Position numbers and translations under genes: made by a program. Positions 26,840 through 35,713 of a stretch of DNA of 64,000 nucleotides are shown one piece after another. The notes beneath the pieces are model-generated. The model did not search any database, was not told where the DNA came from, and was given only the letters and a program-made list of their open reading frames with translations. How positions within the stretch are numbered: position 1 is the first letter of the stretch; the number at the start of each line of letters is the position of its first letter. The DNA comes from Pontibaca methylaminivorans. Its GTDB lineage: Bacteria; Pseudomonadota; Alphaproteobacteria; Rhodobacterales; Rhodobacteraceae. The DNA lies in assembly GCF_900156525.1 (NCBI RefSeq), contig NZ_FTPS01000001.1, positions 2,232,001 through 2,296,000 on the forward strand, given 5' to 3'.

Positions 26840-28246
26840 CTAGATGCTGTAATACATCGCGAATTCGACCGGGTGGGGGGTCGTGTCGTAGCGCGTGACC
26901 TCGGTCCATTTCAGGGCGATGTAGGATTCGATCAGTTCGGCCGGAAAGACATCGTCCACGCGCAGGAAATCGTGATCTTCCTCCAGCGCGTCGAGCGCCT
27001 CGCGCAGCGACCGGCAGAGCATGGGGAATTCGCCGGGCCGCTCGCTCGGGATGTCGTAGAGGTTCGTTTCCATCGCATCGCCCGGGTCGATCCGCTGTTC
27101 GATCCCGTCGAGCCCGGCCATCAGCAGCGCCGAAAACGCCAGATAGGGGTTGGCCGAGGGATCGGGGAACCGCGCCTCGATGCGGCGGCCCCGCGCCGAG
27201 CGGGCCCAGGGAATGCGCACGCAGCCCGAACGGTTATGCGCCGACCAGGATTGCAGCACCGGCGCGGCAAAGCCGGGCACGAGCCGCTTGTAACTGTTGG
27301 TGGTCGGGTTGGTAAAGGCGTTGAGCGCCCGGGCGTGACGCAGGATGCCGCCGACGAACCAGAGCGCCGTATCGCTGAGCCCGCCATAGCCGTCGCCGGC
27401 AAACAGCGGGTGGCCGTCCTTCCACAGCGACAGGTTCACATGCATGCCGCTGCCGTTGTCGCCCTGCAGGGGCTTGGGCATGAAGGTCGCCGTCCGGCCA
27501 TAGGCTGCGGCGACGTTGCGCACGACATACTTGTATTTCTGCATCTCGTCCGCCTGCCGCAGCAGCGGCCCGAAGACGAGGCCAAGCTCGTGCTGGCAGG
27601 TGGCCGCCTCGTGATGGTGCTTGTCCACCTGCATGCCCATGGCCTGCATGGTGGTCAGCATCTCCGAGCGCAGATCCTGCCCGTCGTCCATGGGACCGAC
27701 CGGCAGATACCCGCCCCGGACATGCGGGCGGTGGCCCTTGTTGCCGGCGGCATAGGCGGTGTCGCTGTTCCAGGCGGCGCTCGGTGCGTCGACCTCGTGG
27801 GCGACCCGGTTCATGGTGGTGGCAATGCGCACGTCGTCGAAGATGAAGAATTCGGCCTCGGGGCCGAAATAGGCCGCATCGGCCACGCTGATGCGGTTCA
27901 GATGCGCCTCGGCGCGGGCGGCGATGCTGCGGGGATCGCGGACATAGGCCTCGCCGCTGTCGGGTTCGACCACCGAGCAATGCAGGCAGAGCGTCTTTTC
28001 CGCGTGAAACGGGTCGATATAGGCGTGCTGCGGATCCGGGCGCAGTTTCATGTCCGAAGCCTCGACCGATTTCCACCCCGCGATCGAAGAGCCGTCGAAC
28101 ATGCAGCCTTCCTCGATCAGGGCGGCATCGACATGATCGGCGGCGAGCGTCACATGGTGCAGCGCGCCGCGCAGATCGGTAAAGCGGACATCGACAAAGC
28201 GAATCGCTTCGTCCCGGATCCGGCGGAGGATGGCTTCGGTGCTCAT
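26840..28246 (-). CDS. glnA: Glutamine synthetase type I
   Basis: A 468-residue GS-I enzyme making glutamine from glutamate, ammonia and ATP. Seen: FTDLRGALHHVTL, EGCMFDGSSIAGW, catalytic GPEAEFFIFD, HHHEAATCQHE, the ATP-site KPLQGDNGSGMHVN, NPTTNSYKRLVPG, and the adenylylation tyrosine in NLYDIP at residue 397, the same number as in E. coli. It is therefore the beta subtype expected to be inactivated by GlnE. AAAGG lies about 8 bases before the ATG. It is divergent from the NAD(P)HX repair gene, with no glnB beside it, unlike the common alphaproteobacterial glnBA operon, so it may be a second GS copy. Confidence 0.94.
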   Translation of the reverse strand: MSTEAILRRIRDEAIRFVDVRFTDLRGALHHVTLAADHVDAALIEEGCMFDGSSIAGWKSVEASDMKLRPDPQHAYIDPFHAEKTLCLHCSVVEPDSGEAYVRDPRSIAARAEAHLNRISVADAAYFGPEAEFFIFDDVRIATTMNRVAHEVDAPSAAWNSDTAYAAGNKGHRPHVRGGYLPVGPMDDGQDLRSEMLTTMQAMGMQVDKHHHEAATCQHELGLVFGPLLRQADEMQKYKYVVRNVAAAYGRTATFMPKPLQGDNGSGMHVNLSLWKDGHPLFAGDGYGGLSDTALWFVGGILRHARALNAFTNPTTNSYKRLVPGFAAPVLQSWSAHNRSGCVRIPWARSARGRRIEARFPDPSANPYLAFSALLMAGLDGIEQRIDPGDAMETNLYDIPSERPGEFPMLCRSLREALDALEEDHDFLRVDDVFPAELIESYIALKWTEVTRYDTTPHPVEFAMYYSI

Positions 28247-28472
28247 GGTCGGGCCTTTCTCACGGCGCTTTCTTGACCTCGTCCGGTGACGGGTGCTTCA
28301 TCGGGATTCGACGCCGCCACCTGGGCAGCCCGGACAGGCGGGGTTGCGACAGGAACCTGACCGCGCAAAAAACATCAATCGCGGGCGATGACAATTGCCG
28401 AACGCATGTCGTGCCCATGATTCCGGGCCACCGGGCAAGAAACGCGGGCAAGAAACGGGAGGGAAAACCATC

Positions 28473-30047
28473 GTGCAACCTTTCCTGACCGCGGCGCAGA
28501 TGCGCAGTATCGAATCCGCCGCGATGGAATCGGGGCGGGTCCGGGAACTTGCTCTCATGGAATGCGCAGGGCAGGCGGTGGCCGATTCCATCCTGGCCCA
28601 GTGGCCGGATGTGGCCGGTCCCGAAAGCGACGGGCTACGCCGGCCGGTGATGGTGCTCTGCGGGCCGGGCAACAACGGGGGCGATGGGTTCGTGGCGGCG
28701 CGGCTGCTGGCCGCGCACGGCAGCCGGGTCGAGGTCTTTCTGCTCGGACAGCCCGACGCTCTGCCCCCCTCCGCGCGGCGCAACTGCGAGCGCTGGCAGG
28801 GCATCGGCCCGCTGCGCCCGCTGGCCGAGGCGGCCGGGATGGCGCAGGCCACGAATGATACAGTCGTGGTCGATGCGCTTTTCGGCACCGGGCTTTCGCG
28901 CCCGCTGTCGGGTGTCGCGCGGGATCTGTTCGGCCGGCTTGCCGCATTGCGCCACCGGGATAACGGGCCGCGCCTCGTGGCGGTGGATATCCTTTCCGGG
29001 CTCTGTTCGGACAGCGGGCGCGTGCTTGGCGACGACACCGGCCCGGAGCTTCCGGCGGCGGATCTGACCGTCACTTTCGAGGCCGCGCGCCTTGGGCATG
29101 TGCTCTCGGCCGGGGCGGGGCTTTCGGGGCGCCTGGTCGTGGCGCCGATCGGGCTGGCGCCGGAACTCGCCGCGCTCGCGGCGGGTGGCGGGCTGGCAGA
29201 GGCGGCGCGGCCCGATCCGTCGGCGCTGGCCAAGGATCCGGGCGCCCACAAATATGACCACGGACATGCGCTGATTCTCTCGGGCGGGGCCGGGCGCAGC
29301 GGCGCGGCCCGGCTCGCCGCGCGGGGCGCGCTGCGAATCGGGGCCGGCCTCGTCACGCTCGGCGCGCCGCCGGATGCGCTGCCCGAGATCGCGGCGCAGA
29401 TCACCGCGCTCATGCTGCGGCGGATCAACGGCAGGGGCGATCTTGTGCGCATGCTGGCCGATCGGCGCGTCAATGCGCTCTGCCTCGGTCCCGGGCTCGG
29501 GGTCGGACGGGCGCGGGAACTGGTTCCCGCCGCTCTGGCGGCCGGGCGGGCGCTCGTGCTCGACGCGGATGCTCTCACGGCCTTTGCCGATGCCCCGCAG
29601 GAACTTTTCGCGCGGCTGCACCCCCGCTGCGTGCTGACCCCTCACGGCGGCGAATTCGCGCGCTTGTTTCCCGACATCGCTGCGCGCCTCCAGGCGCCCG
29701 CGCTCGAGGGGCCGGCCTTTTCCCGCGCCGATGCGGTGCGCGCGGCGGCGGCCGAGGCGGGCTGCGTGGTGCTGCTCAAGGGGCGCGACACGCTGATTGC
29801 GACGCCGCGGGGGCAGGTCCGCGTGAATGCGGCGACCGGTGCGCGGGCCGCGCCCTGGCTTGCCACCGCAGGGGCGGGCGACGTGCTCGCCGGGTTCCTC
29901 ACCGGGCTGCTTGCCCGCGGGCTGGAGCCGCTCGCCGCCGCCGAAACCGCTGCCTGGCTGCATCTCGAGGCGGCGCGCGACTTTGGTGCCGGGCTCGTAG
30001 CCGAGGACATCCCCGAAGCCCTGCCGGACGTCCTGCGCCGGTTCTGA
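28473..30047 (+). CDS. nnr: Bifunctional NAD(P)H-hydrate epimerase / ADP-dependent dehydratase
   Basis: A 524-residue fusion repairing hydrated NADH/NADPH. The N-terminal YjeF_N epimerase has VLCGPGNNGGDGFVAARLLA and DALFGTGLSRPL. The C-terminal ribokinase-like dehydratase has KYDHGHALILSGGAGRSGAA, LTPHGGEFARLFP, VVLLKGRDTLIA and the conserved ATAGAGDVLAGFLTGLLA. The GTG at 28473 is chosen because GGGAGGG lies about 9 bases upstream; an ATG further up lacks a ribosome site. A 12-base tandem repeat (GGGCAAGAAACG) sits in the leader. It ends 93 bases before tRNA-Leu. Confidence 0.93.
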   Translation: MQPFLTAAQMRSIESAAMESGRVRELALMECAGQAVADSILAQWPDVAGPESDGLRRPVMVLCGPGNNGGDGFVAARLLAAHGSRVEVFLLGQPDALPPSARRNCERWQGIGPLRPLAEAAGMAQATNDTVVVDALFGTGLSRPLSGVARDLFGRLAALRHRDNGPRLVAVDILSGLCSDSGRVLGDDTGPELPAADLTVTFEAARLGHVLSAGAGLSGRLVVAPIGLAPELAALAAGGGLAEAARPDPSALAKDPGAHKYDHGHALILSGGAGRSGAARLAARGALRIGAGLVTLGAPPDALPEIAAQITALMLRRINGRGDLVRMLADRRVNALCLGPGLGVGRARELVPAALAAGRALVLDADALTAFADAPQELFARLHPRCVLTPHGGEFARLFPDIAARLQAPALEGPAFSRADAVRAAAAEAGCVVLLKGRDTLIATPRGQVRVNAATGARAAPWLATAGAGDVLAGFLTGLLARGLEPLAAAETAAWLHLEAARDFGAGLVAEDIPEALPDVLRRF

Positions 30048-30140
30048 AACAATCCGGGTGCCGCCTTGCCCGATTTCACGCTCGCATCAGTGCCCGGGCT
30101 TTGCTATGCACGCGCAGGCCCGCGCCGGGGGCCGGGTTGG

Positions 30141-30225
30141 GCGGGTGTGGCGGAATTGGTAGACGCACCAGATTTAGGTTCTGGCGCCGCAAGGCTTGGG
30201 GGTTCAAGTCCCTTCACCCGCACCA
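30141..30225 (+). tRNA. tRNA-Leu (anticodon UAG)
   Basis: Acceptor GCGGGTG/CACCCGC pairs perfectly. The D-arm is GGCGGAATTGGTAGACGC, the anticodon stem-loop CCAGATTTAGGTTCTGG carries TAG, a long class II variable arm follows, then a TTCAAGTCC T-loop and an encoded CCA (30223-30225). The length of 85 fits class II tRNA-Leu. Confidence 0.97.
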
Positions 30226-30230
30226 TCACA

Positions 30231-30836
30231 TCACCTGAACACATCGCCCTTGATAGGGCCGGTGCCATCATCGCAACTTAACAGTGCCTTGGTTCCGGCT
30301 TGTTGCAAGACAGGAGTGATCAGTTTCGGGCGTTCGGAAAAGTTCTCGACAAAGGTGCTGGCATAGCATTCGCAAAATTCCTGGCCTTCGGCTTCCGGCA
30401 TCATTATCACATAGTCTTGGCACTGGTTTCTCGCATATTCCGCGATACCCGGTTCGTTAACGCATTCCGTCTGCCGTTTTTCGGCAAAATGCATTAAATT
30501 CAGTTTGCTCACCCTTAGTTCTTCTTGCTCTTCTTCGGGCAGTGCCTTGTGACCTGTTCGAGTATCCGCGAATTTCTCGGCCAGACAGCGACAATCAATG
30601 AAGCTGGAATACAGGCTGTTACGCGCGCAGCTGTCTTGGACATATTGCGCTTCGGTCATGATCTCTTGCCGGGTTTCCAGGGGAAGCGCATCATAAGATG
30701 GATTGTCGATTTCAATCGCCGTCGGGCGTTCATCCGCGTCGGGGCCAATCGTGCCATCCGCCGCCTGTTGCGCCAGAGTGGATGATACGGAAAACATTAT
30801 CATGCACAGGCTGCAAGCTATGATTTTCGTAATCAT
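30231..30836 (-). CDS. Secreted cysteine-containing hypothetical protein
   Basis: About 201 residues, unrecognised. The signal peptide is ITKIIACSLCMIMFSVSSTLA. The mature part has eight cysteines including two C-x-C pairs (DCRC, FCEC), suggesting disulfides or a small metal site, and is otherwise helical and charged. The gene is markedly AT-richer than its neighbours and ends 5 bases from tRNA-Leu, which together suggest transfer or a recently gained gene. The ATG at 30836 is preferred; a GTG 18 bases upstream is also in frame. It is convergent with the tRNA. Confidence 0.7.
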   Translation of the reverse strand: MITKIIACSLCMIMFSVSSTLAQQAADGTIGPDADERPTAIEIDNPSYDALPLETRQEIMTEAQYVQDSCARNSLYSSFIDCRCLAEKFADTRTGHKALPEEEQEELRVSKLNLMHFAEKRQTECVNEPGIAEYARNQCQDYVIMMPEAEGQEFCECYASTFVENFSERPKLITPVLQQAGTKALLSCDDGTGPIKGDVFR

Positions 30837-31396
30837 GTCCACCGTTCCCGACACTCTGTTATCTACTTTTGAAAATCATTGTATCATGGTATGCTTCCGG
30901 TTTCTTTGGGTCAATATATGAATGCCCGGCTTGCTGTCGCACGGGCAATTGTATCGGCTAGCGGTGTCATAAATCGGGACCGGGATGCGGGCCATTTCAG
31001 GCTTCAGGATCAGGGCATCTGCTCCGATCATGTGTCGAGTTTATCATGAACGCGATGCGGACTTTAATGTCGGGTCGTGGAATCGGCTTCGGCTTCTGCA
31101 GTAACGGGGGGTGACCCCGCGTATACCACCTGGCAGCAGCCTGTCCCCGGCCGGCGCGTTGAGATCGCGTTGTGCCCGGCGCATCCGCCGCTCTGGCCGG
31201 ACAGGGTGGTTTGCAGTTTCTCGGCTGGTTCACTGCCCGCAAGAGTCCCGCCGCCGACCGCGCGGATGGCCGGATTCGGGCCGCGCAGGCGGGCGATCGG
31301 CAAATCTCGTGAAATGCGGCAAAAGACGGCTTGACCCTGCGCGGGGGGCACCATAATAGAGGCGGGCGTCCGGGCGAGGGTCCGGGCGGACAGTGG
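30837..31396. other. Gene-free stretch between the AT-rich gene and tRNA-Asp
   Basis: About 560 bases. The first ~120 bases are AT-rich and probably hold the promoter of the secreted protein. The remainder returns to high GC. Small frames here lack ribosome sites and family resemblance. One long minus-strand frame crosses tRNA-Asp and is an artefact. I saw no attachment-site duplication of either tRNA end. Confidence 0.55.
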
Positions 31397-31473
31397 GCGG
31401 TTGTAGCTCAGTTGGTTAGAGTACCGGCCTGTCACGCCGGGGGTCGCGGGTTCGAGTCCCGTCAACCGCGCCA
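31397..31473 (+). tRNA. tRNA-Asp (anticodon GUC)
   Basis: Acceptor GCGGTTG/CAACCGC pairs. The D-arm is TAGCTCAGTTGGTTAGA, the anticodon arm CCGGCCTGTCACGCCGG carries GTC, the T-arm has GGTTCGAGTCCC, discriminator G, and CCA is encoded (31471-31473). Length 77. Confidence 0.97.
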
Positions 31474-31811
31474 TCACTGTCAGATCCTCCGGCCGGCCAG
31501 GCCCGATGTCGATATCCGGGGCGGGGTTCATTCCCCCGGGGGCCGGAAGCGGACATTGGGCGGTTGTCGAGAGGCGCCGGCCGGCTAGGGCAGGCAGCGC
31601 GCCGCCGGGCTCCGTTTCCAGTTCATGAAAGACGACACCGGCTTGCCCGCAGGCCGCGCACAACACCATTCGCGCACATGTCGCCAGGTAATGCGCACGG
31701 CATTTCGGCCGGACCCGCGGTCCGCCGGTTTTGGCCGACGCGGGGAACGATGCTGGGAAACGATGCGGGCCGGGAAGGTGGCGGCCAACCCGGCAGCCGC
31801 CGCCCCGTGGC
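31474..31811. other. Gene-free stretch after tRNA-Asp
   Basis: 338 bases with scattered GC-rich dyads but no gene, strong terminator or recognisable element. Confidence 0.5.
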
Positions 31812-32606
31812 TCAGCCGTCGATGCGCCGGGCCATGATGGCGATCGCCTGCTGATAGACTCCGGCCGCGTTCCATTCCCCGATCACCGCGAAATTCGGCT
31901 CTCCCGGCTGATAGCCGAGCCCCGGCTGCCAGCCCTTCTGGCGCAGGTAATTGGCCGTGGAGGCCAGCGCGTCCATCACATCGTTGAAGTCGATCCGCCC
32001 GTCACCGTTGCCGTCCACCCCGTAGGTAAGCGCATTGCCCGGCAGGAACTGGGTATGACCAAGCTCCCCGTGGCGGGCGCCGATGGTCGCATTGGTGATC
32101 TCGCCCCGGTCCACCAGCATCAACGCGCTGATTGCATGCGGGGTGAAAAAGCCGGGGCGGCGGCAGTCATAGGCCAGCGTGGTGATCGCCGAGACCACCG
32201 GCGTGTCGCCCATGAAATTGCCGAAACCGGTTTCCATGCCGTGAATCGCGATCAACACGCCTGCCGGCACGCCATAGTCACGCTCGAGCGCGGCATAGAG
32301 CCCGGGATTGTTCGCCTTGCGCTGGCGCCCCTGGGCTATGATCGTGTTCGAGCCGCGCACCTCCATGAATTTCTCGAGCGAATAGCTGAAGGATTTCTGA
32401 TTGCGATCGGCCGAGATCGTGCGCGAGGAATACTGGGCCTGCGAAAGCGCCTGCAGGCCACGTTCGCCGACGCCGGCCGCTGCCGCCTCCTGCGCGAAGT
32501 CGGCCTTCCAGGCGGCAAAGCCCGAACTGTCGTTGCCGCAGGGCGCCGCCACCGCAAGCGAGGGCAGGGCAAGGGCGGCACAAAGAAGGGTCGCGATGCG
32601 GATCAT
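31812..32606 (-). CDS. Lytic murein transglycosylase (MltB-like)
   Basis: A 264-residue periplasmic enzyme cutting peptidoglycan glycan strands to 1,6-anhydro ends. The signal peptide is MIRIATLLCAALALPSLAVA. The SLT_2-type domain has the catalytic Glu in IAIHGMETGFGNFMGD, then GELGHTQFLPGNALTYGVDGNGDGRIDF (in parts) with a small Asp-rich loop like the calcium loop of Slt35/MltB, and NYLRQKGWQPG. It is shorter than E. coli MltB and has no lipobox, so it is probably soluble in the periplasm. Confidence 0.9.
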   Translation of the reverse strand: MIRIATLLCAALALPSLAVAAPCGNDSSGFAAWKADFAQEAAAAGVGERGLQALSQAQYSSRTISADRNQKSFSYSLEKFMEVRGSNTIIAQGRQRKANNPGLYAALERDYGVPAGVLIAIHGMETGFGNFMGDTPVVSAITTLAYDCRRPGFFTPHAISALMLVDRGEITNATIGARHGELGHTQFLPGNALTYGVDGNGDGRIDFNDVMDALASTANYLRQKGWQPGLGYQPGEPNFAVIGEWNAAGVYQQAIAIMARRIDG

Positions 32607-32682
32607 CCTGAATTTCCTTTATCAATCCAGAAGCTGAAGGTTATCGGCGCGGAACGGAAAGGCAAGTTTTCCGGCCCGGCCG

Positions 32683-34077
32683 TCAGGGACGGGAGCCGAG
32701 CTCATGCAGGATGCGCACCCAGCTCCGGGTGCCCTTGTGAAAGCTTTCCAGGTCGTATTTCTCATTGGGTGAATGGATCGCGTCGTCGTCATTGGCAAAG
32801 CCGATCAGCATCGCATCCATGCCGAGCACCGAGCGGAAATGGCCGGCAACCGGGATCGAGCCGCCCATGCCGATCAGGGCCGCCTCGCGCCCCCATTCCT
32901 GCTCCAGTGCGCGGCTTGCGGCGGCGAACTCGGGGCGCCGGGTGTTCATCACCGCCGCCCGGGAACCATCGACGCGGGTGCTCCATTCGACCCGCGCATC
33001 GGGCGAAAGCCGCGCCTCCACATGGGCACGCAGGCGTTTCCGCACCCGGTCCGGGTCCATCTCGCCGACCAGCCGGCAGGTCAGCTTGCAATGGGCCTGC
33101 GAGGGGATCACCGTCTTGGACCCGGCGCCGGTATAGCCGCCCCACATCCCGTTCACCTCAAGCGTCGGGCGGGCCCATTGCTGTTCGAGCGTGGAATAGC
33201 CCTTTTCGCCATGGGCGCACGAGAGCCCGACCGAGCCGAGATAGGCCGCCTCGTCAAAGCCGCAGGTCTTCCATTGCTGCAATTGCCCGGCTGGCACGTC
33301 CTGCACGCCCTCGTAGAAGCCCTCGACCGCGACGCGGCCGGTATCTTCGTCATGGAACGAGGCAACGATCCGGGCCATTTCGCGCAGCGGATTGAGCGCC
33401 GGGCCGCCGTAATAGCCGGAATGGAGGTCGATGCGCGGTCCGGTGATGGTGAATTCCTCGTTCATCATGCCGCGCAGCTGCGATGCGATCGAGGGCCTGC
33501 CGGGCGCGATCATCGAGGTATCGCAGACCAGCGCCAGGTCGGCGCGCAATTCATCGGCATTCGCGCGCATGAAGGGCACGAGCGAGGGAGAGCCGCATTC
33601 TTCCTCGCCCTCGATCAGGAAGGAGACCGCGCAGGGCAGGGCGCCATGCACCGCCTTCCAGGCCCGGCAGGCCTCGACGAAGGTCATGAGCTGCCCCTTG
33701 TCGTCCGAGGCGCCGCGCCCGCGGATCACGCGGCCCCGCGGGGTGTCCTGGATTTCGGGCTCGAACGGGGGCCGGTCCCAGAGGTCGAGCGGATCGACCG
33801 GCTGCACGTCGTAATGACCGTAGAACAGCAGGCGCGGCCCCGCACCGTCGCCATGCCCGACCACCGCCGGATGCCCGCCGGTCGGGCGGCTTTCGGCCCT
33901 GATTCCGAGGCTGCGGAGATCCGCAACCAGCCAGTCCGCCGCCGCCGCGCAGTGATCCGCATAGGCCGGGTCGGTCGAGACCGAAGGGATGCGCAGCAAC
34001 CCCATCAGCCGCTCCAGCGCGGCCGGCAGCCCGGCATCGACATGATCGAGGACGGCGGAAAGCGATGTCGGCGGCAT
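32683..34077 (-). CDS. M20-family metallopeptidase (dipeptidase)
   Basis: A 464-residue zinc peptidase of the M20 family. Metal-site motifs are in order: FYGHYDVQPVDP, GRGASDDKGQLM, LIEGEEECGSPS, and ALVCDTSM; a dimerisation lid region follows. It has no signal peptide. It probably hydrolyses small dipeptides such as carnosine-like or Xaa-Gly substrates in the cytoplasm. It stands alone on the minus strand, divergent from hemA with about 290 bases between starts. Substrate is not decidable. Confidence 0.88.
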   Translation of the reverse strand: MPPTSLSAVLDHVDAGLPAALERLMGLLRIPSVSTDPAYADHCAAAADWLVADLRSLGIRAESRPTGGHPAVVGHGDGAGPRLLFYGHYDVQPVDPLDLWDRPPFEPEIQDTPRGRVIRGRGASDDKGQLMTFVEACRAWKAVHGALPCAVSFLIEGEEECGSPSLVPFMRANADELRADLALVCDTSMIAPGRPSIASQLRGMMNEEFTITGPRIDLHSGYYGGPALNPLREMARIVASFHDEDTGRVAVEGFYEGVQDVPAGQLQQWKTCGFDEAAYLGSVGLSCAHGEKGYSTLEQQWARPTLEVNGMWGGYTGAGSKTVIPSQAHCKLTCRLVGEMDPDRVRKRLRAHVEARLSPDARVEWSTRVDGSRAAVMNTRRPEFAAASRALEQEWGREAALIGMGGSIPVAGHFRSVLGMDAMLIGFANDDDAIHSPNEKYDLESFHKGTRSWVRILHELGSRP

Positions 34078-34212
34078 TGCGGGGCTCCTTGGTGGTCCGG
34101 TTGGCGGTCGTTTGACGGTCCGGGGACGACCCCGGGGTGATTGCGAACCTAGCAGGGCACGGGCGGCAGTCCAGCGGCGCGGTGCGCGGCCCGGGCGATG
34201 GCGCGCCGCTTA

Positions 34213-34226
34213 TTGACCGATGTCAA
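34213..34226. promoter_or_regulatory. FNR/FnrL-type binding site upstream of hemA
   Basis: TTGAC-CGAT-GTCAA is a perfect 14-base palindrome matching the FNR/FnrL consensus TTGAT-N4-ATCAA closely. A -10-like CATTAT at 34249-34254 would put the start near 34261, which centres the site at about -41.5, the standard activating position. FnrL control of hemA is known in Rhodobacter. Confidence 0.82.
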
Positions 34227-34370
34227 GGATGCGACATGTCGTCCGCGGCATTATGGTTGAACAACAGACCTGTGTCCGTTATCCCTTTGCAAGCGAGACA
34301 CGAAGCCCGCCCGCGGGGCGGTCCGGGCCGGTCTGCGAAAAGATCGCGGAAGGATCGAAGGAGGCGCCTG

Positions 34371-35594
34371 GTGAACTATACAGCAGAACTCGAAACGGCG
34401 ATTGATCGTTTGCACCAGGAAGGCCGCTACCGCACATTTATCGACATCGAACGTCGCAACGGACAGTATCCCCATGCCATCTGGACCCGCCCGGACGGCA
34501 GCGAACAGGAGATAACCGTCTGGTGCGGCAATGATTATCTCGGCATGGGCCAGCATCCCGTGGTGCTGGCGGCGATGCAGGATGCGCTTGTGTCCACCGG
34601 GGCCGGCTCGGGCGGGACGCGCAACATCTCGGGCACGACCATCTATCACAAGCGGCTCGAGACCGAGCTTGCGGATCTGCACGGCAAGGAACAGGCGCTG
34701 CTGTTCACCAGCGCCTACAATGCCAACGATGCGACGCTTTCGACCCTGCGCAAGCTGTTTCCCGGCCTCATCATCTATTCCGACGCGCTCAACCACGCGA
34801 GCATGATCGAGGGCATCCGCCGCAACGAGGGGCCCAAGCGCATCTTCCGCCACAACGACACCGCCCATCTGCGCGAACTGCTGGCCGCCGACGATCCGGC
34901 CGCGCCCAAGCTGATCGCCTTTGAATCGATCTATTCGATGGACGGCGATTTTGCCCCGATCAAGGCGATCTGCGATCTGGCCGACGAGTTCAACGCGCTC
35001 ACCTATCTCGACGAGGTTCATGCCGTGGGCATGTACGGCCCCCGCGGCGGCGGCGTGGCCGAGCGCGAAAGGATCATGCACCGGCTCGACATCATCAACG
35101 GCACCCTTGCCAAGGCTTTCGGCGTGATGGGCGGCTATATCGCGTCGAGCGAAAAGATGTGCGATGCCATAAGGTCTTATGCGCCGGGGTTCATCTTCAC
35201 CACCTCGCTGCCGCCGGCGGTTGCGGCGGGGGCGGCGGCGTCGGTCGCGTTCCTCAAGACCGCCGATGACCTGCGCCGCCAGCACCAGACCCAGGCCGGC
35301 ATCCTCAAGACGCGGTTCAAGGCGCTTGGCATGCCGGTGATCGACCACGGCAGCCATATCGTTCCGGTGATGGTCGGTGACCCGGTGCACACCAAGAAGC
35401 TGAGCGACCTGCTGCTGAAGGATTTCGGCATCTATGTGCAGCCGATCAACTTCCCGACCGTGCCGCGCGGGACCGAGCGGCTGCGCTTCACGCCCTCGCC
35501 GGTGCACCGGGCCGAGCAGATCGACCGCCTTGTGTCCGCCATGGATGCGCTCTGGTCGCATTGTGCGCTGAATCGCGCCGAACTCGCCGGCTGA
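34371..35594 (+). CDS. hemA: 5-Aminolevulinate synthase
   Basis: A 407-residue PLP enzyme joining glycine and succinyl-CoA, the first step of heme/tetrapyrrole synthesis in alphaproteobacteria. Seen: [64 protein letters not shown], and the PLP lysine in [13 protein letters not shown]. The GTG at 34371 is chosen because AGGAGG lies 7 bases upstream, and the length equals the Rhodobacter enzyme. The FNR-type palindrome 145 bases upstream suggests oxygen-responsive expression. Confidence 0.96.
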   Translation: MNYTAELETAIDRLHQEGRYRTFIDIERRNGQYPHAIWTRPDGSEQEITVWCGNDYLGMGQHPVVLAAMQDALVSTGAGSGGTRNISGTTIYHKRLETELADLHGKEQALLFTSAYNANDATLSTLRKLFPGLIIYSDALNHASMIEGIRRNEGPKRIFRHNDTAHLRELLAADDPAAPKLIAFESIYSMDGDFAPIKAICDLADEFNALTYLDEVHAVGMYGPRGGGVAERERIMHRLDIINGTLAKAFGVMGGYIASSEKMCDAIRSYAPGFIFTTSLPPAVAAGAAASVAFLKTADDLRRQHQTQAGILKTRFKALGMPVIDHGSHIVPVMVGDPVHTKKLSDLLLKDFGIYVQPINFPTVPRGTERLRFTPSPVHRAEQIDRLVSAMDALWSHCALNRAELAG

Positions 35595-35713
35595 GCCGTT
35601 CGGAGCGGTGGGCAGAACAACCTCCGCATGTTAGGAGTCCGGTAACGAGAACGCGCGAGAATCAGGCGATTCTCGTGTATGACAAATGTTATCGGCAGTT
35701 CGGAGCAGCAGGA

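Noticed and set aside
28260-28478. 72-codon frame just upstream of glnA
   Set aside because: Starts in the ribosome-site region of the divergent nnr gene, has no ribosome site of its own, and has no recognisable product.
31064-31669. 201-codon minus-strand frame containing GLEPATPGVTGRYSNQLSYN
   Set aside because: That string is the well-known artefact of translating the reverse strand of a tRNA; it lies over tRNA-Asp.
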